A stretch of DNA of 64,000 nt. Source: Amycolatopsis sp. NBC_01488. Its GTDB lineage: Bacteria > Actinomycetota > Actinomycetes > Mycobacteriales > Pseudonocardiaceae. The DNA is taken from contig NZ_CP109434.1 in assembly GCF_036227105.1 (NCBI RefSeq), positions 3,476,001 through 3,540,000 on the forward strand. The letters run 5' to 3'. How positions within the stretch are numbered: the first letter of the stretch is position 1; each line of letters begins with the position of its first letter. Shown piece after piece: positions 26,415-36,542 of this stretch. Under the pieces are notes generated by a model. That model saw only the letters and a list, made by a program, of their open reading frames with translations. It had not been told where the DNA came from and ran no database searches. The translations under genes and the position numbers were made by a program.

Positions 26415-27371
26415 ATGCGTGCAGTGCAGGTGACCGAGTTCGGCGGACCCGAGGTGCTCACCCCCGTCGAGCTGCCCGATCCCGTGGCCGGGCCCGGTGA
26501 GGTGCTCATCGACGTCGAGCGGATCGGCGTCAACTACGCCGACACCCACCAGGCCGAGAACAGCTACCTCGCCCCGAGCAAGCTGCCGCTCGTCCCCGGC
26601 GGTGAGGTGGTCGGGGCCCGCGAAGGCAAGCGTGTCGTCGCCCTGCTGAACGGCGGTGGCGGGTACGCCGAGAAGGCCGTCGCGCCCGAGGTGACCACCT
26701 TCCCCCTGCCAGACGGCATCGACGACCTCACCGCTCTGTCCATGCTGGTCCAGGGCACCACCGCCTGGGTGCTGCTCAAGAAGAACGCTCACCTCGAAAA
26801 GGGTGAATCGGTCGTCGTGCACGCTGCCGCCGGTGGGGTGGGGACCATCGCCGTGCAGCTCGCCAAGGCCTGGGGTGCCGGGCGCGTCATCGCCACCGCC
26901 AGCAGTGAAGAGAAGCGCGAGCTGGCGCTCGAACTCGGTGCCGACGTCGCCGTCGACTCGCGGGCCGAAGACATGACCGCGACCCTCCTCGAGGCGAACA
27001 ACGGCCGCCGCGTCGACGTCGTGCTCGACATGGTCGGCGGCACGACCACCGACCAGAGCATCGCCGCCCTCGCGCCGTTCGGGCGGCTCGCCTTCTACGG
27101 CATGGCCGGGCGAGAGAGCCCGAAGCCCGTCGAGCTGCGCAACCTCCTCGGCCACAGCACCACCGTCAGCGGCATGTGGCTGCCGCACGTCTTCCGGCTC
27201 CCGGGCAACGTCTTCGGGACGGCGCTGAACGAGCTGTTCGACCTGGTGCTCGAAGGCAAGCTCAAGGCGATCCCGGGCGGCGAGTTCCCTCTGTCGGACG
27301 CCCGCGACGCGCACGAGGCCCTGCGCTCCCGCAAGACCGTCGGCAAGCTACTGCTCGACCCCGGCAAGTAG
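26415..27371 (+). CDS. Zinc-independent NADPH:quinone oxidoreductase (MDR superfamily)
   Basis: Enzyme of 318 aa reducing quinones or enones with NADPH. It starts MRAVQVTEFGGPEVL, keeps the GroES-like fold (ERIGVNYADTHQAENSYL, LVPGGEVVG) but lacks the Cys zinc ligands of alcohol dehydrogenases. The Rossmann motif is VVVHAAAGGVGTIAVQLAKA. The ATG at 26415 follows GAAGGGAAA. It is divergent from the QsdR-like regulator across a perfect operator, so an electrophile-inducible detoxification role is plausible. It overlaps the convergent pabB by 24 bp. Confidence 0.9.
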   Translation: MRAVQVTEFGGPEVLTPVELPDPVAGPGEVLIDVERIGVNYADTHQAENSYLAPSKLPLVPGGEVVGAREGKRVVALLNGGGGYAEKAVAPEVTTFPLPDGIDDLTALSMLVQGTTAWVLLKKNAHLEKGESVVVHAAAGGVGTIAVQLAKAWGAGRVIATASSEEKRELALELGADVAVDSRAEDMTATLLEANNGRRVDVVLDMVGGTTTDQSIAALAPFGRLAFYGMAGRESPKPVELRNLLGHSTTVSGMWLPHVFRLPGNVFGTALNELFDLVLEGKLKAIPGGEFPLSDARDAHEALRSRKTVGKLLLDPGK

Positions 27372-28604
27372 GCGTTCCAGGGGTGCCGCCTTGTGGAGGC
27401 ACTCCTGCCACTCCGCCTCCGGGTCCGAATCGGCCGTGATGCCGCCGCCGACGCCGAGGGAAATCGTGCCCGCCGCGATCTCGAACGTCCGGATCGCGAC
27501 GTTCAGCTCCAGTCCGGCCGCCGGCGACACCAGGCCGATCGCGCCCGTGTAAACCCCGCGTCCGCAGGGTTCCAGGGACGCGATCAGGTCCAGTGCGCGG
27601 ATCTTCGGCGCGCCCGTCACCGAGCCTGGCGGAAAAGTCGCGTCGAGCAGCGAAGAGTCCGACACCGACGGGCGCAGCACGCCCGTCACCGTCGAGTCCA
27701 GGTGCCAGACCCCCGGCGCCGGACGGACCTTCAGCAGTGACGGCACCGTCACCGACCCCACCTCGCACACCCGGCCCAGATCGTTGCGCACCAGGTCGGT
27801 GATCATCACGTTCTCCGCGACGTCCTTCGCGGATTGGCGCAGCAGCAAGGCATTTCCGTCGTCCTGAGGTCCGCGCCGGGGGAGCGTCCCCTTGATGGGC
27901 GTCGAGCGCACCGCACGGCCGTGCCGCGCGAGGAACAGCTCCGGCGAAAACGACACCACCGACCCCCAGGAGCCGGACAGGAAGGACGCGCGGCGGGGGG
28001 ACAGCGAAGAAACGCCGGAGGCGAACAGCGCCGCTGGGGACCCGGAGAACGATCCGGTGAACCGGCTGCAGATGTTCGCCTGGAACAGCTCCCCGGCCTC
28101 GATCGCGTGCACGCACGCCTTCACGGCGTCCCGGTGCTCCGAGGGCAGTGGACGTCGCAGTGGTCCCGCGGACCAGGAAAGCGGCGTCGGCGGAGCAGTC
28201 AGCAGAGACTCCATTGTGGACACCGACGGCCCGCCGCCGTCCAGGGACTCCAGGTGGCAGGTGCCCGACGCGGACCACCGCAGCACGTGGTCCGCCCAGC
28301 CCCACGCGGACGGCGGCAACGCGCCGCGACGGCCCGACGGATCCGCCAGGTCGTACGACAGGTACCCGAACCAGCCGCCGCCGACCACCCCGGGCGGCGC
28401 GTCGACCGGCGCCGGAAAAGAAGGAAAGGAGGGAGTCCCGGACGACACCTGAAGCGACGGCGCGATCACGGCCGGTGAGCCGAACCACTCGCCGGACAGC
28501 ATCGCCGGCGGCGGCAGCCCGCGGGAGGCGTTGTGGTGAGCGAGTACCGAAAAGGCGCGCGCGGGCGTGACATTCGTCCGAAGTGCCCTGCTCGTCACGC
28601 GCAT
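27348..28604 (-). CDS. pabB: Aminodeoxychorismate synthase component I
   Basis: Chorismate-binding enzyme of 418 aa making 4-amino-4-deoxychorismate for folate (p-aminobenzoate branch). Signatures: GWFGYLSYDLAD near residue 79, KACVHAIEAGELFQANICSR, PIKGTLPRRG, and AENVMITDLVRNDLGRVCE, then FPPGSVTGAPK and GLELNVAIRTFE. The KGTxPR-type motif rather than PIAGTR favours PabB over TrpE. Rv1005c occupies the same position in M. tuberculosis. GACAAT sits 6 nt before the ATG, so a leaderless promoter is possible, although the GH25-like gene ends only 19 bp upstream. Confidence 0.92.
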   Translation of the reverse strand: MRVTSRALRTNVTPARAFSVLAHHNASRGLPPPAMLSGEWFGSPAVIAPSLQVSSGTPSFPSFPAPVDAPPGVVGGGWFGYLSYDLADPSGRRGALPPSAWGWADHVLRWSASGTCHLESLDGGGPSVSTMESLLTAPPTPLSWSAGPLRRPLPSEHRDAVKACVHAIEAGELFQANICSRFTGSFSGSPAALFASGVSSLSPRRASFLSGSWGSVVSFSPELFLARHGRAVRSTPIKGTLPRRGPQDDGNALLLRQSAKDVAENVMITDLVRNDLGRVCEVGSVTVPSLLKVRPAPGVWHLDSTVTGVLRPSVSDSSLLDATFPPGSVTGAPKIRALDLIASLEPCGRGVYTGAIGLVSPAAGLELNVAIRTFEIAAGTISLGVGGGITADSDPEAEWQECLHKAAPLERLLAGVEQ

Positions 28605-28623
28605 GGCGACATTGTCACCGGTC

Positions 28624-29238
28624 CTACAGCAAAAGGTCGCCCAATGTGAACGGGTACACGACGGCGTTCTGCTCGACCGGCCCGTCGATGCCCGGCACGT
28701 CCGGGCTGCACGCGTGCTGGTGCACGCCGAGCCGGGAGTGGAACCAGCCCGGCCGCCCGGGGATGCCGTTGTGCCGGACCAGCCACAGCACGACCTCGCT
28801 GTCGGCCCAGCGGTCCGGGTGCAGCCGGTGCGCCCAGCAGTCGTGGTCGGCGTAGACGAGCACCCGCTCGATGCGCGCCGCGTGCCGGACGTGCTTGATC
28901 CACGCCTTGATGAACCGGTCGTCGACGCTCGGCGCCGCCACCTCCAGCGCCGGCGCCAGCGACCCGGGTGCGAACGCGCCGAGCCTGCTGGCCGTCCGCA
29001 CGAAGTGGTCGGCCTGGTCGTGCACCGCGCCGGGCCGCGCGTAGTGACGGCCGCCGACGTGCAGCCCGGCTTCCTGGGCGCCGGCGAGGTTGCGTTCCGA
29101 CGCGGAGCTGCTCCAGTTGACGTTCTCGCTGATCGTCACCGAGACGAACCGGGTCTGCGCGCCCCGCACGGCCTGCCAGTCGGCCACGTGCTCGCGGTGG
29201 GACAGCGAGATGCCGAGTTCGGCTTCCGGCTCCGTCAC
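28624..29238 (-). CDS. GH25-like (muramidase-fold) cytoplasmic protein with altered active site
   Basis: Protein of 204 aa from the GTG at 29238 (an ATG at 29274 would add 12). The fold markers of GH25 are recognisable: GISLSHREHVADWQAVRGAQ, SVTISENVNWSSSASERNLA, GLHVGGRHYARPG and WLVRHNGIPGRPGWFHSRLG. The first catalytic Asp, normally in a D-V-S-x-x-Q motif, is replaced (GISLSH), and the DxE pair is degenerate (ALEVAAP). No signal peptide exists, unlike secreted lysozymes. It is probably a sugar-binding or structurally repurposed protein. It precedes pabB in the same direction. Confidence 0.65.
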   Translation of the reverse strand: MTEPEAELGISLSHREHVADWQAVRGAQTRFVSVTISENVNWSSSASERNLAGAQEAGLHVGGRHYARPGAVHDQADHFVRTASRLGAFAPGSLAPALEVAAPSVDDRFIKAWIKHVRHAARIERVLVYADHDCWAHRLHPDRWADSEVVLWLVRHNGIPGRPGWFHSRLGVHQHACSPDVPGIDGPVEQNAVVYPFTLGDLLL

Positions 29239-29330
29239 AGTCCGCCCCCGGCGCGTCGATGAAGAGCACACCATACGTCGCCGGGAGCGGACCCGCAGTG
29301 ACCCACGCGCGGTTGATCAGGCCTTTTTGC

Positions 29331-30095
29331 TCAGGCGCTGTCTCGCTGGAAGGTGCGGGTGCCCCACCACACCGACACCACCGCCATCACGAGCACCACG
29401 ACGCTGCCGGTGAACAACGCGTCCATCGTGAAGTCGCCGCGGAACGAACTGCGCTCCACGTCGACCACGTGGCGGAACGGGTTGATCTGGCTGACCGTGT
29501 ACAGCCACTTCGGCGCGACGCCGGCCGTGATCGGCAGCAGGATCCCGGAAAGCAGCAGGAGCGGGATGAGCACGGCGTTGAGCAGCGCCGGGAACGTCTC
29601 CTCGCTCTTCAACGTCAACGCCAGCGCGTACGAGCACGACGCCAGCGACACCGCCAGCAGGAACACGATCACCAGGCTCAGCAGCACGCCGCCGACCGGT
29701 GCGTCGAGGTCGAACACCAGGTACGCCAGCACGATGATCAGCAGCGCCTGCACGACGGCCTGCAGCGCGTTGGCCAGCACCTTGCCCAGCAGCAGCGCGC
29801 CGCGGCTGACCGGCGTCACCCGGAACCGCTCGACCACGCCGGAGCGGTAGTCGGCCAGCAGGCCGAACCCGACGAACGAGCTGCCGAACAACGCCAGCTG
29901 GGCGGTCAGCGCCGGGGTGAGCAGCATCCAGCCGTCCACTTCGGACAGGCCCTGTGCCTGCATCGCCTTGACCATCAGGGGACCGAACAGGAACAGGTAC
30001 AGCAGCGGCTGCATGAGCCCGATCATGACCCAGGTCGGGTTGCGCAGCGCCGCCTTCATGTCGCGGCGGAAGATCAGCCAGGTGTCACGCAGCAC
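29331..30095 (-). CDS. ABC-2 type transporter permease (DrrB-like)
   Basis: Membrane subunit of 254 aa with six hydrophobic segments and the ABC-2 pattern: N-terminal RRDMKAALRNPTWVMIGLMQPL, the TM1-TM2 region, GFGLLADYRSGVVERFRVTP coupling segment, and the C-terminal LPITAGVAPKWLYTVSQINP. It overlaps its ATPase gene by 11 bp. Together they form a DrrAB-type exporter for a drug or lipid. It is the last gene of the padR-ATPase-permease cluster. Confidence 0.92.
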   Translation of the reverse strand: MLRDTWLIFRRDMKAALRNPTWVMIGLMQPLLYLFLFGPLMVKAMQAQGLSEVDGWMLLTPALTAQLALFGSSFVGFGLLADYRSGVVERFRVTPVSRGALLLGKVLANALQAVVQALLIIVLAYLVFDLDAPVGGVLLSLVIVFLLAVSLASCSYALALTLKSEETFPALLNAVLIPLLLLSGILLPITAGVAPKWLYTVSQINPFRHVVDVERSSFRGDFTMDALFTGSVVVLVMAVVSVWWGTRTFQRDSA

Positions 30096-31062
30096 GGGTG
30101 CCCTCCTCGGCTTCGCGCAGCGAGCGCCCGGTCAGGGTCAGGAAGACGTCGTCGAGCGTCGGGCGGTGGACCTGCACCGACCGCATCGGGATGTCCTTCG
30201 CGTCGAGCGCGCGCAGCAGTTCCGGCAGCGCGACGTCGCCGCGCGGCACCCGGAACCGGACGAGCCCGTCGGCCGCGGACAGCTCGTGCGCGCCCGGCAG
30301 CCGTCCCGCGATCTCGGCGGCGTCCGCGCCCTGCTCCGGGTCCACGCCCACCTCGACGCGGTCGCCGTTGACGCGGGCCTTGAGCGCGTCCGGCGTGCCC
30401 TCGGCGACGATCCGCCCGTCGTCGATGACGATCAGCCGGTCCGACAGGGCGTCGGCTTCGTCGAGGTAGTGGGTCGTCAGGAAGACCGTGACGCCCTGCT
30501 CGGCGCGCAGCCGGCGGACGTGCTCCCACAGGTTGGCGCGGCTCTGCGGGTCGAGCCCGGTCGACGGCTCGTCGAGGAACACCAGGCCGGGCGAGTGGAT
30601 CAGCCCGAGCGCGATGTCGAGCCGGCGGCGCTGGCCGCCCGAGAGCGTCCGGGTCAGCCGCTGGTCCAGCCCGGTCAGGTCGAGTTGCTCGGCCAGCTCG
30701 GCACCGCGCGCGATCGCGTCGGCCTTGCTCATCCGGTAGAGCCGTCCCTGCAGTTCGAGCTCGTCGGCGACCTTGGTCTCCGGCGAGCTGCCGCCGCCTT
30801 GGGCGACGTAGCCGATCCGCTCGCGCACCCCCAGCGGGTCGGTCAGCAGGTCGCGGCCGCCGACGGTCGCGGTGCCCGCGGTCGGCTTCAGCAGCGTGGT
30901 CAGCATGCGCAGCGTGGTCGTCTTCCCGGCGCCGTTCGGCCCGAGGAACCCGACGAGCTCGCCCGCTTCGACGTCGAGGTCGACGCCCTTCACCGCGTGT
31001 ACTTCGCCCCCAGTGCGGCCCTTGCGGCGGAACCGCCGCTCGAGACCGCGTGCCGTGATCAT
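30085..31062 (-). CDS. ABC transporter ATPase (DrrA-like, daunorubicin-resistance family)
   Basis: Nucleotide-binding subunit of 325 aa. Walker A GFLGPNGAGKTTT, Q-loop YVAQGGGSSP, signature LSGGQRRRLDIA, Walker B LVFLDEPSTGLDP and H-loop TTHYLDEAD are all intact. The C-terminal ~80 residues (DUF4162-like, ending DVFLTLTGRSLRE) match the DrrA extension. Controlled probably by the upstream PadR regulator through the mirror-image TCAA-N2-TTGA sites at 31079-31148. Confidence 0.93.
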   Translation of the reverse strand: MITARGLERRFRRKGRTGGEVHAVKGVDLDVEAGELVGFLGPNGAGKTTTLRMLTTLLKPTAGTATVGGRDLLTDPLGVRERIGYVAQGGGSSPETKVADELELQGRLYRMSKADAIARGAELAEQLDLTGLDQRLTRTLSGGQRRRLDIALGLIHSPGLVFLDEPSTGLDPQSRANLWEHVRRLRAEQGVTVFLTTHYLDEADALSDRLIVIDDGRIVAEGTPDALKARVNGDRVEVGVDPEQGADAAEIAGRLPGAHELSAADGLVRFRVPRGDVALPELLRALDAKDIPMRSVQVHRPTLDDVFLTLTGRSLREAEEGTRAA

Positions 31063-31078
31063 GAGATCCCCTCTCGCA

Positions 31079-31148
31079 GGTAATCAAAGTTGACTAGCGG
31101 AAGCGGTCACTGTGCCCGAGAAAGGTCCGCTAGTCAAACTTGATTACC
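31079..31148. promoter_or_regulatory. Mirror-image PadR operator pair between padR and the ABC genes
   Basis: A 23-bp arm (31079-31101) is repeated in inverted orientation at 31126-31148 with 21 of 23 matches, separated by 24 nt. Each arm contains its own small dyad (TCAA-AG-TTGA and TCAA-AC-TTGA). The right arm overlaps the padR stop codon and the left arm lies 16 bp before the ATPase start. Two regulator dimers could bind face to face and loop or block the ABC promoter. As RNA it would also form a very stable hairpin. Confidence 0.6.
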
Positions 31149-31743
31149 GAGCCGGTGGCTCGCCGAACGCGTCGCCGCGCTCGTCGGCCATCACGTACTC
31201 GCCCGCTTCCAGCCGGGCGATCAGGCCTTCGAGCCAGGCGAGGCTCGCGTCGGTGATGCCGCCCCACAGCCGGTACAGCTCACCGACGTGCTCGGGCGTG
31301 CCCAGCTCCATGCTCACCTTGATCTCTTCGAGCATCAGCTTCGCCTGCCGCTGCTCGGCCTCCAGGTGTACGAGCCGGTGCCGGAGCAGGTTGATCACGC
31401 GGGCGCGGGGGAAGGTCGTCATCAGCGAGATCGCGGCCGACAGGTCGGGGTGGTTGAGCTGGGGATCGGACAGCGCCTTCGCGAGCAGGACCTGGTACTC
31501 CTGCTCGCCGTCACCGGTGAGCCGGTAGGCGGTCCGGTCCGGCCCGCCCTCGCCCGGCTCGACGTCGACCTGTTCCAGCAGGTCCTCGGCGGTCATCTTC
31601 TTGAGCGCGTGGTAGATCGACCCGGGCTGGACGTTCGCCCACTTGTCCGCCGACCAGCTCAGCAGCTCGCGCCGCACCTGGTAGCCGTGCGCGCGGCCGT
31701 ACATCCGCACCACCCCGAGCACGAGCAACCGTGTCGCCGACAA
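31144..31743 (-). CDS. PadR-family transcriptional regulator
   Basis: Protein of 199 aa with the PadR winged helix (LLVLGVVRMYGRAHGYQVRR, then KWANVQPGSIYHALKKM) and a helical Vir C-terminal dimerisation domain (RHRLVHLEAEQRQAKLMLEE). A TTG start at 31743 follows GGGAGG by 6 nt. PadR proteins in this context repress multidrug ABC transporters and release on drug binding. It is divergent from metG and upstream of its presumed target exporter on the same strand. Confidence 0.9.
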   Translation of the reverse strand: MSATRLLVLGVVRMYGRAHGYQVRRELLSWSADKWANVQPGSIYHALKKMTAEDLLEQVDVEPGEGGPDRTAYRLTGDGEQEYQVLLAKALSDPQLNHPDLSAAISLMTTFPRARVINLLRHRLVHLEAEQRQAKLMLEEIKVSMELGTPEHVGELYRLWGGITDASLAWLEGLIARLEAGEYVMADERGDAFGEPPAR

Positions 31744-31781
31744 CCGGGCCTCCCTCTCGACAATGCGCGTGACGCCCTCCG

Positions 31782-31787
31782 TAGGCT
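31782..31787 (+). promoter_or_regulatory. TAGGCT -10 element upstream of metG
   Basis: TAGGCT is followed by 8 nt and the ATG of metG. This spacing predicts a leaderless or nearly leaderless transcript. Confidence 0.55.
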
Positions 31788-31795
31788 AATAAGGT

Positions 31796-33592
31796 ATGAG
31801 CACCCCTGTGTTGACCGCGGTGGCCTGGCCCTACGCCAACGGCCCCCGCCACATCGGCCACGTGTCCGGATTCGGCGTCCCGTCCGACGTCTTCTCCCGC
31901 TACCAGCGAATGGCCGGCAACCGGGTGCTCATGGTCTCCGGGACCGACGAACACGGCACGCCGATCACCGTCCAGGCCGACAAGGAGAACTCGACCCCGC
32001 AGGAGACGGCGGACAAGTACACCCGCCAGATCGGCACCGACCTGCAGGGCCTCGGCCTCTCCTACGACCTGTTCACCCGGACCACGACCGGCAACCACGC
32101 CGAGGTGACGCAGCAGATCTTCCTGGCGCTGCACCGCAACGGCTACGTCGTGCCGAAGACCACGCGCGGCGCGATCAGCCCGTCCACCGGCCGCACGCTG
32201 CCCGACCGCTACGTCGAGGGCACCTGCCCGATCTGCGGCTACGACGGCGCGCGCGGCGACCAGTGCGACAACTGCGGCAACCAGCTCGACGCCGCGGAGC
32301 TGATCAACCCGAAGTCGCGGATCAACGGCGAGACGCCGAAGTTCGTCGAGACCGAGCACTACTTCCTCGACCTGCCGGCGTTCACCAAGACCCTCGGCGA
32401 CTGGCTGTCGACCAAGACCGACTGGCGCCCGAACGTCCTCAACTTCACCAAGAACCTGATCGACGACATGCGGCCGCGGCCGATCACCCGCGACCTCGAC
32501 TGGGGCGTCAAGATCCCCCTCGACGGCTGGCGTGACCAGCCGCTGAAGCGGTTCTACGTCTGGTTCGACGCGGTGATCGGGTACTTCTCGGCCAGCGTCG
32601 AGTGGGCGCGGCGGTCCGGGAACCCGGACGCGTGGCAGGAGTGGTGGAACAACGCCGACGCCCGGTCGTACTACTTCATGGGCAAGGACAACATCACCTT
32701 CCACGCCCAGATCTGGCCGGCGCTGCTGTTCGGGCACAACGGCGAGGGCGACAAGGGCGGCGAGCCCGGCAAGTACGGCAAGCTGCACCTGCCGGACGAG
32801 ATCGTGTCCAGCGAGTTCCTCACCATGAGCGGCTCGAAGTTCTCGACCTCGCGCGGACGCGTCATCTACGTCGAGGACTTCCTGCGCGACTTCGGCCCGG
32901 ACACGCTGCGGTACTTCATCTCGGTCGCCGGCCCGGAGACCCAGGACACCGACTTCACCTGGGACGAGTTCGTCCGCCGGACCAACTTCGAGCTGGCCAA
33001 CGAGTGGGGCAACCTGGTCAACCGGTCCATCTCGATGGCGCACAAGAACGTCGGCGCCATCCCGCGCCCGGAGGCGCCGACGGCGGCCGACGAAGAGCTG
33101 AAGGCGTTGTCGCGCAAGGCGTTCGACACCGCGGGCGCGCACCTGGCCCGGTCCCGGTTCAAGCTGGCGGCGAGCGAGGCGATGCGGGTCGTCACCGCGG
33201 CGAACAAGTACATCTCCGACCAGGAGCCGTGGAAGCTCAAGGACGACCCGACGCGGCGCGACACCGTGCTGCACACCGCGCTGCAGGTCGTCTCCGACGC
33301 CAACACGCTGCTGACGCCGTTCCTGCCGCACTCGGCCCAGAAGGTGCACGAGGCGCTTGGCGGCACCGGCGTCTGGGCCGCCCAGCCGGAGCTGAAAGAG
33401 GTCGAGGACCTCGACATCGCCGGCCGGGTCAACCCGATCCTCACCGGCGACTACGCGGGCGAGCAGGCGAAGTGGGAGTCGACGCCGATCGAGGTCGGCA
33501 AGCCCCTGCAGAAGCCGTCGCCGCTGTTCACCAAGCTCGACCCGGCGCTCGGCGAAACCGGCCCGGAGTGGGCGCCGATCACGAAGGAGTAA
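31796..33592 (+). CDS. metG: Methionyl-tRNA synthetase
   Basis: Class I aminoacyl-tRNA synthetase of 598 aa charging tRNA-Met. The HIGH box is literally HIGH (in [14 protein letters not shown], near residue 19). A four-Cys zinc knuckle [18 protein letters not shown] lies near residue 145-162. The KMSKS counterpart is KFSTSRG, a variant seen in actinobacterial long-form MetRS. The anticodon-binding domain follows ([17 protein letters not shown]). There is no C-terminal tRNA-binding domain. metG, tatD and rpfB follow in the same direction, with tatD 10 bp downstream. Confidence 0.96.
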   Translation: MSTPVLTAVAWPYANGPRHIGHVSGFGVPSDVFSRYQRMAGNRVLMVSGTDEHGTPITVQADKENSTPQETADKYTRQIGTDLQGLGLSYDLFTRTTTGNHAEVTQQIFLALHRNGYVVPKTTRGAISPSTGRTLPDRYVEGTCPICGYDGARGDQCDNCGNQLDAAELINPKSRINGETPKFVETEHYFLDLPAFTKTLGDWLSTKTDWRPNVLNFTKNLIDDMRPRPITRDLDWGVKIPLDGWRDQPLKRFYVWFDAVIGYFSASVEWARRSGNPDAWQEWWNNADARSYYFMGKDNITFHAQIWPALLFGHNGEGDKGGEPGKYGKLHLPDEIVSSEFLTMSGSKFSTSRGRVIYVEDFLRDFGPDTLRYFISVAGPETQDTDFTWDEFVRRTNFELANEWGNLVNRSISMAHKNVGAIPRPEAPTAADEELKALSRKAFDTAGAHLARSRFKLAASEAMRVVTAANKYISDQEPWKLKDDPTRRDTVLHTALQVVSDANTLLTPFLPHSAQKVHEALGGTGVWAAQPELKEVEDLDIAGRVNPILTGDYAGEQAKWESTPIEVGKPLQKPSPLFTKLDPALGETGPEWAPITKE

Positions 33593-33602
33593 GAGGTACT
33601 GC

Positions 33603-34439
33603 ATGGGTGACGAGAAGCGCGAGCTGCCGCCGGTCCCGGACCGGCTCCCGGTGTCGGTGGTGGACGCGCACACCCATCTCGACGCGTGCGGCGCGGTCAC
33701 CGCGGCCGAGGTCTCGGCCATGGTCGACCGCGCCGAGCGCGCCGGCGTCGCCCGCGTCGTCACGGTCGCCGACGACCTCGCCTCGGCGCGCTGGGCCGCC
33801 GAGGCCGCCACCTGGGACCGCCGGGTCTGGGCCGCCGTCGCGATCCACCCGACGCGCACCAAGGCGTTCGGCGAGGCCGAGAAGTCCGAAGTGGAGCGCC
33901 TCGCGGCGCAGGAGCGCGTGGTCGCCGTCGGCGAGACCGGCCTCGACTACTACTGGGACTACTCGCCGCACGACGCCCAGCAGGAGGCGTTCCGCTGGCA
34001 CATCGACCTCGCCAAGCGGCTGGACAAGCCGCTGATGATCCACGACCGCGAGGCCCACGACGACGTGCTGCGCATCCTGGCCGAAGAGAATGCGCCGAAC
34101 GCCGTAATCTTCCATTGTTTTTCCGGCGACGCGGAAATGGCCCGCAAGTGCGTCGACGCGGGGTATGTCCTTTCCTTCGCGGGCACGGTGACGTTCAAGA
34201 ACGCGAAGGGGCTCCACGAGGCGGCCCGGCTCTGCCCGGCGGACCAGTACCTCGTCGAAACCGACGCGCCGTTTCTGACCCCCCACCCGTTCCGTGGGCG
34301 GCCGAACGAGCCGTTCGGCGCGGCCTACACCGTCCGTCACCTCGCGGCGCTCAGGGGCGAAGCTGTCCACGAAGTCGCCGAATCGGTCCGGACCACTGCC
34401 GAGCGGGTCTACCGACTCCCCAGTGTCACAACGGGTTGA
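33603..34439 (+). CDS. tatD: TatD-family metal-dependent DNase
   Basis: TIM-barrel hydrolase of 278 aa related to TatD 3'-5' DNA exonuclease. Metal ligands appear in VDAHTHLDACG (two His), GETGLDYYWDY (Glu), IHDREAHDD (His) and FHCFSGD (His), with ETDAPFL (Asp) at the end. The ATG at 33603 is 10 bp after metG with GAGTAAGAGGT as ribosome site. The metG-tatD-rpfB-ksgA order is conserved in actinobacteria. Confidence 0.94.
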   Translation: MGDEKRELPPVPDRLPVSVVDAHTHLDACGAVTAAEVSAMVDRAERAGVARVVTVADDLASARWAAEAATWDRRVWAAVAIHPTRTKAFGEAEKSEVERLAAQERVVAVGETGLDYYWDYSPHDAQQEAFRWHIDLAKRLDKPLMIHDREAHDDVLRILAEENAPNAVIFHCFSGDAEMARKCVDAGYVLSFAGTVTFKNAKGLHEAARLCPADQYLVETDAPFLTPHPFRGRPNEPFGAAYTVRHLAALRGEAVHEVAESVRTTAERVYRLPSVTTG

Positions 34440-36151
<1,712 letters not shown>

Positions 36152-36161
36152 GTCTTCCTTC

Positions 36162-36198
36162 GAAACGGCCCCCGTCCCAGGTGGACGGGGGCCGTTTC
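36162..36198 (+). terminator. Intrinsic-type terminator of rpfB
   Basis: GAAACGGCCCCCGTCC (36162-36177) and GGACGGGGGCCGTTTC (36183-36198) form a perfect 16-bp stem with a 5-nt loop. It closes the rpfB transcript and separates it from ksgA. Confidence 0.85.
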
Positions 36199-36210
36199 GC
36201 GTGCGCCAAG

Positions 36211-36496
36211 GGGCATCACCCGTGTCCCGAGAGGCATCACCCGTGATCAGCGGGGCATCACTCGTGATCAGGCGGGCATCACGCCGATGCCCCTCCAATC
36301 ACGCGTGATGCCTCCCCAATCACGCGTGATGCCCCTCCAATCACGTGAGATGCCCGGCTGATCACGCGAGTTCCGCCTTCAATCACGCGAGTTCCGTCCC
36401 TGATCACGCGAGTTCGGCCTCCGGTCACGCGAGTTCCGTCCCGGATCACGCGAAATCCGCTTCCGGGTGCGTGAGCCGGCTCTGTGGGGACGTGAG
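36211..36496. repeat. 21-bp-period tandem array with internal inversion
   Basis: About 13.5 degenerate units follow one another at a strict 21-bp period with no spacers. Units at 36211, 36232, 36253 and a partial at 36274 carry GGCATCACnCGTGATCA-like cores. From 36287 onward ten units (36287, 36308, 36329, 36350, 36371, 36392, 36413, 36434, 36455, 36476) run in the opposite orientation, with cores ATCACGCGTGATGCC, then ATCACGCGAGTTCCG. ATCACGCGTGAT is a perfect 12-bp palindrome. The array fills the space between the rpfB terminator and the ksgA promoter. No protein-coding explanation is convincing, although 21 bp keeps frame (heptad-like translations appear on both strands). Confidence 0.85.
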
Positions 36497-36530
36497 CCGA
36501 CCGTCCGGGGGCAGGGGACGACCGCCTGGG

Positions 36531-36536
36531 TAGGCT
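36531..36536 (+). promoter_or_regulatory. TAGGCT -10 element, leaderless promoter of ksgA
   Basis: TAGGCT is followed by 6 nt and the GTG of ksgA. The 21-bp array ends 35 bp upstream, so its last units overlap or flank the -35 region. Confidence 0.6.
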
Positions 36537-36542
36537 CGTCCG

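Noticed and set aside
36211..36496. CRISPR-like array
   Set aside because: Units are only 21 bp, contiguous without unique spacers, degenerate and switch orientation; no cas genes are present.
36279..36540. Heptad-repeat protein encoded across the 21-bp array on either strand
   Set aside because: The 21-bp period trivially keeps frame. Starts lack ribosome sites and the two strands give equally repetitive translations.
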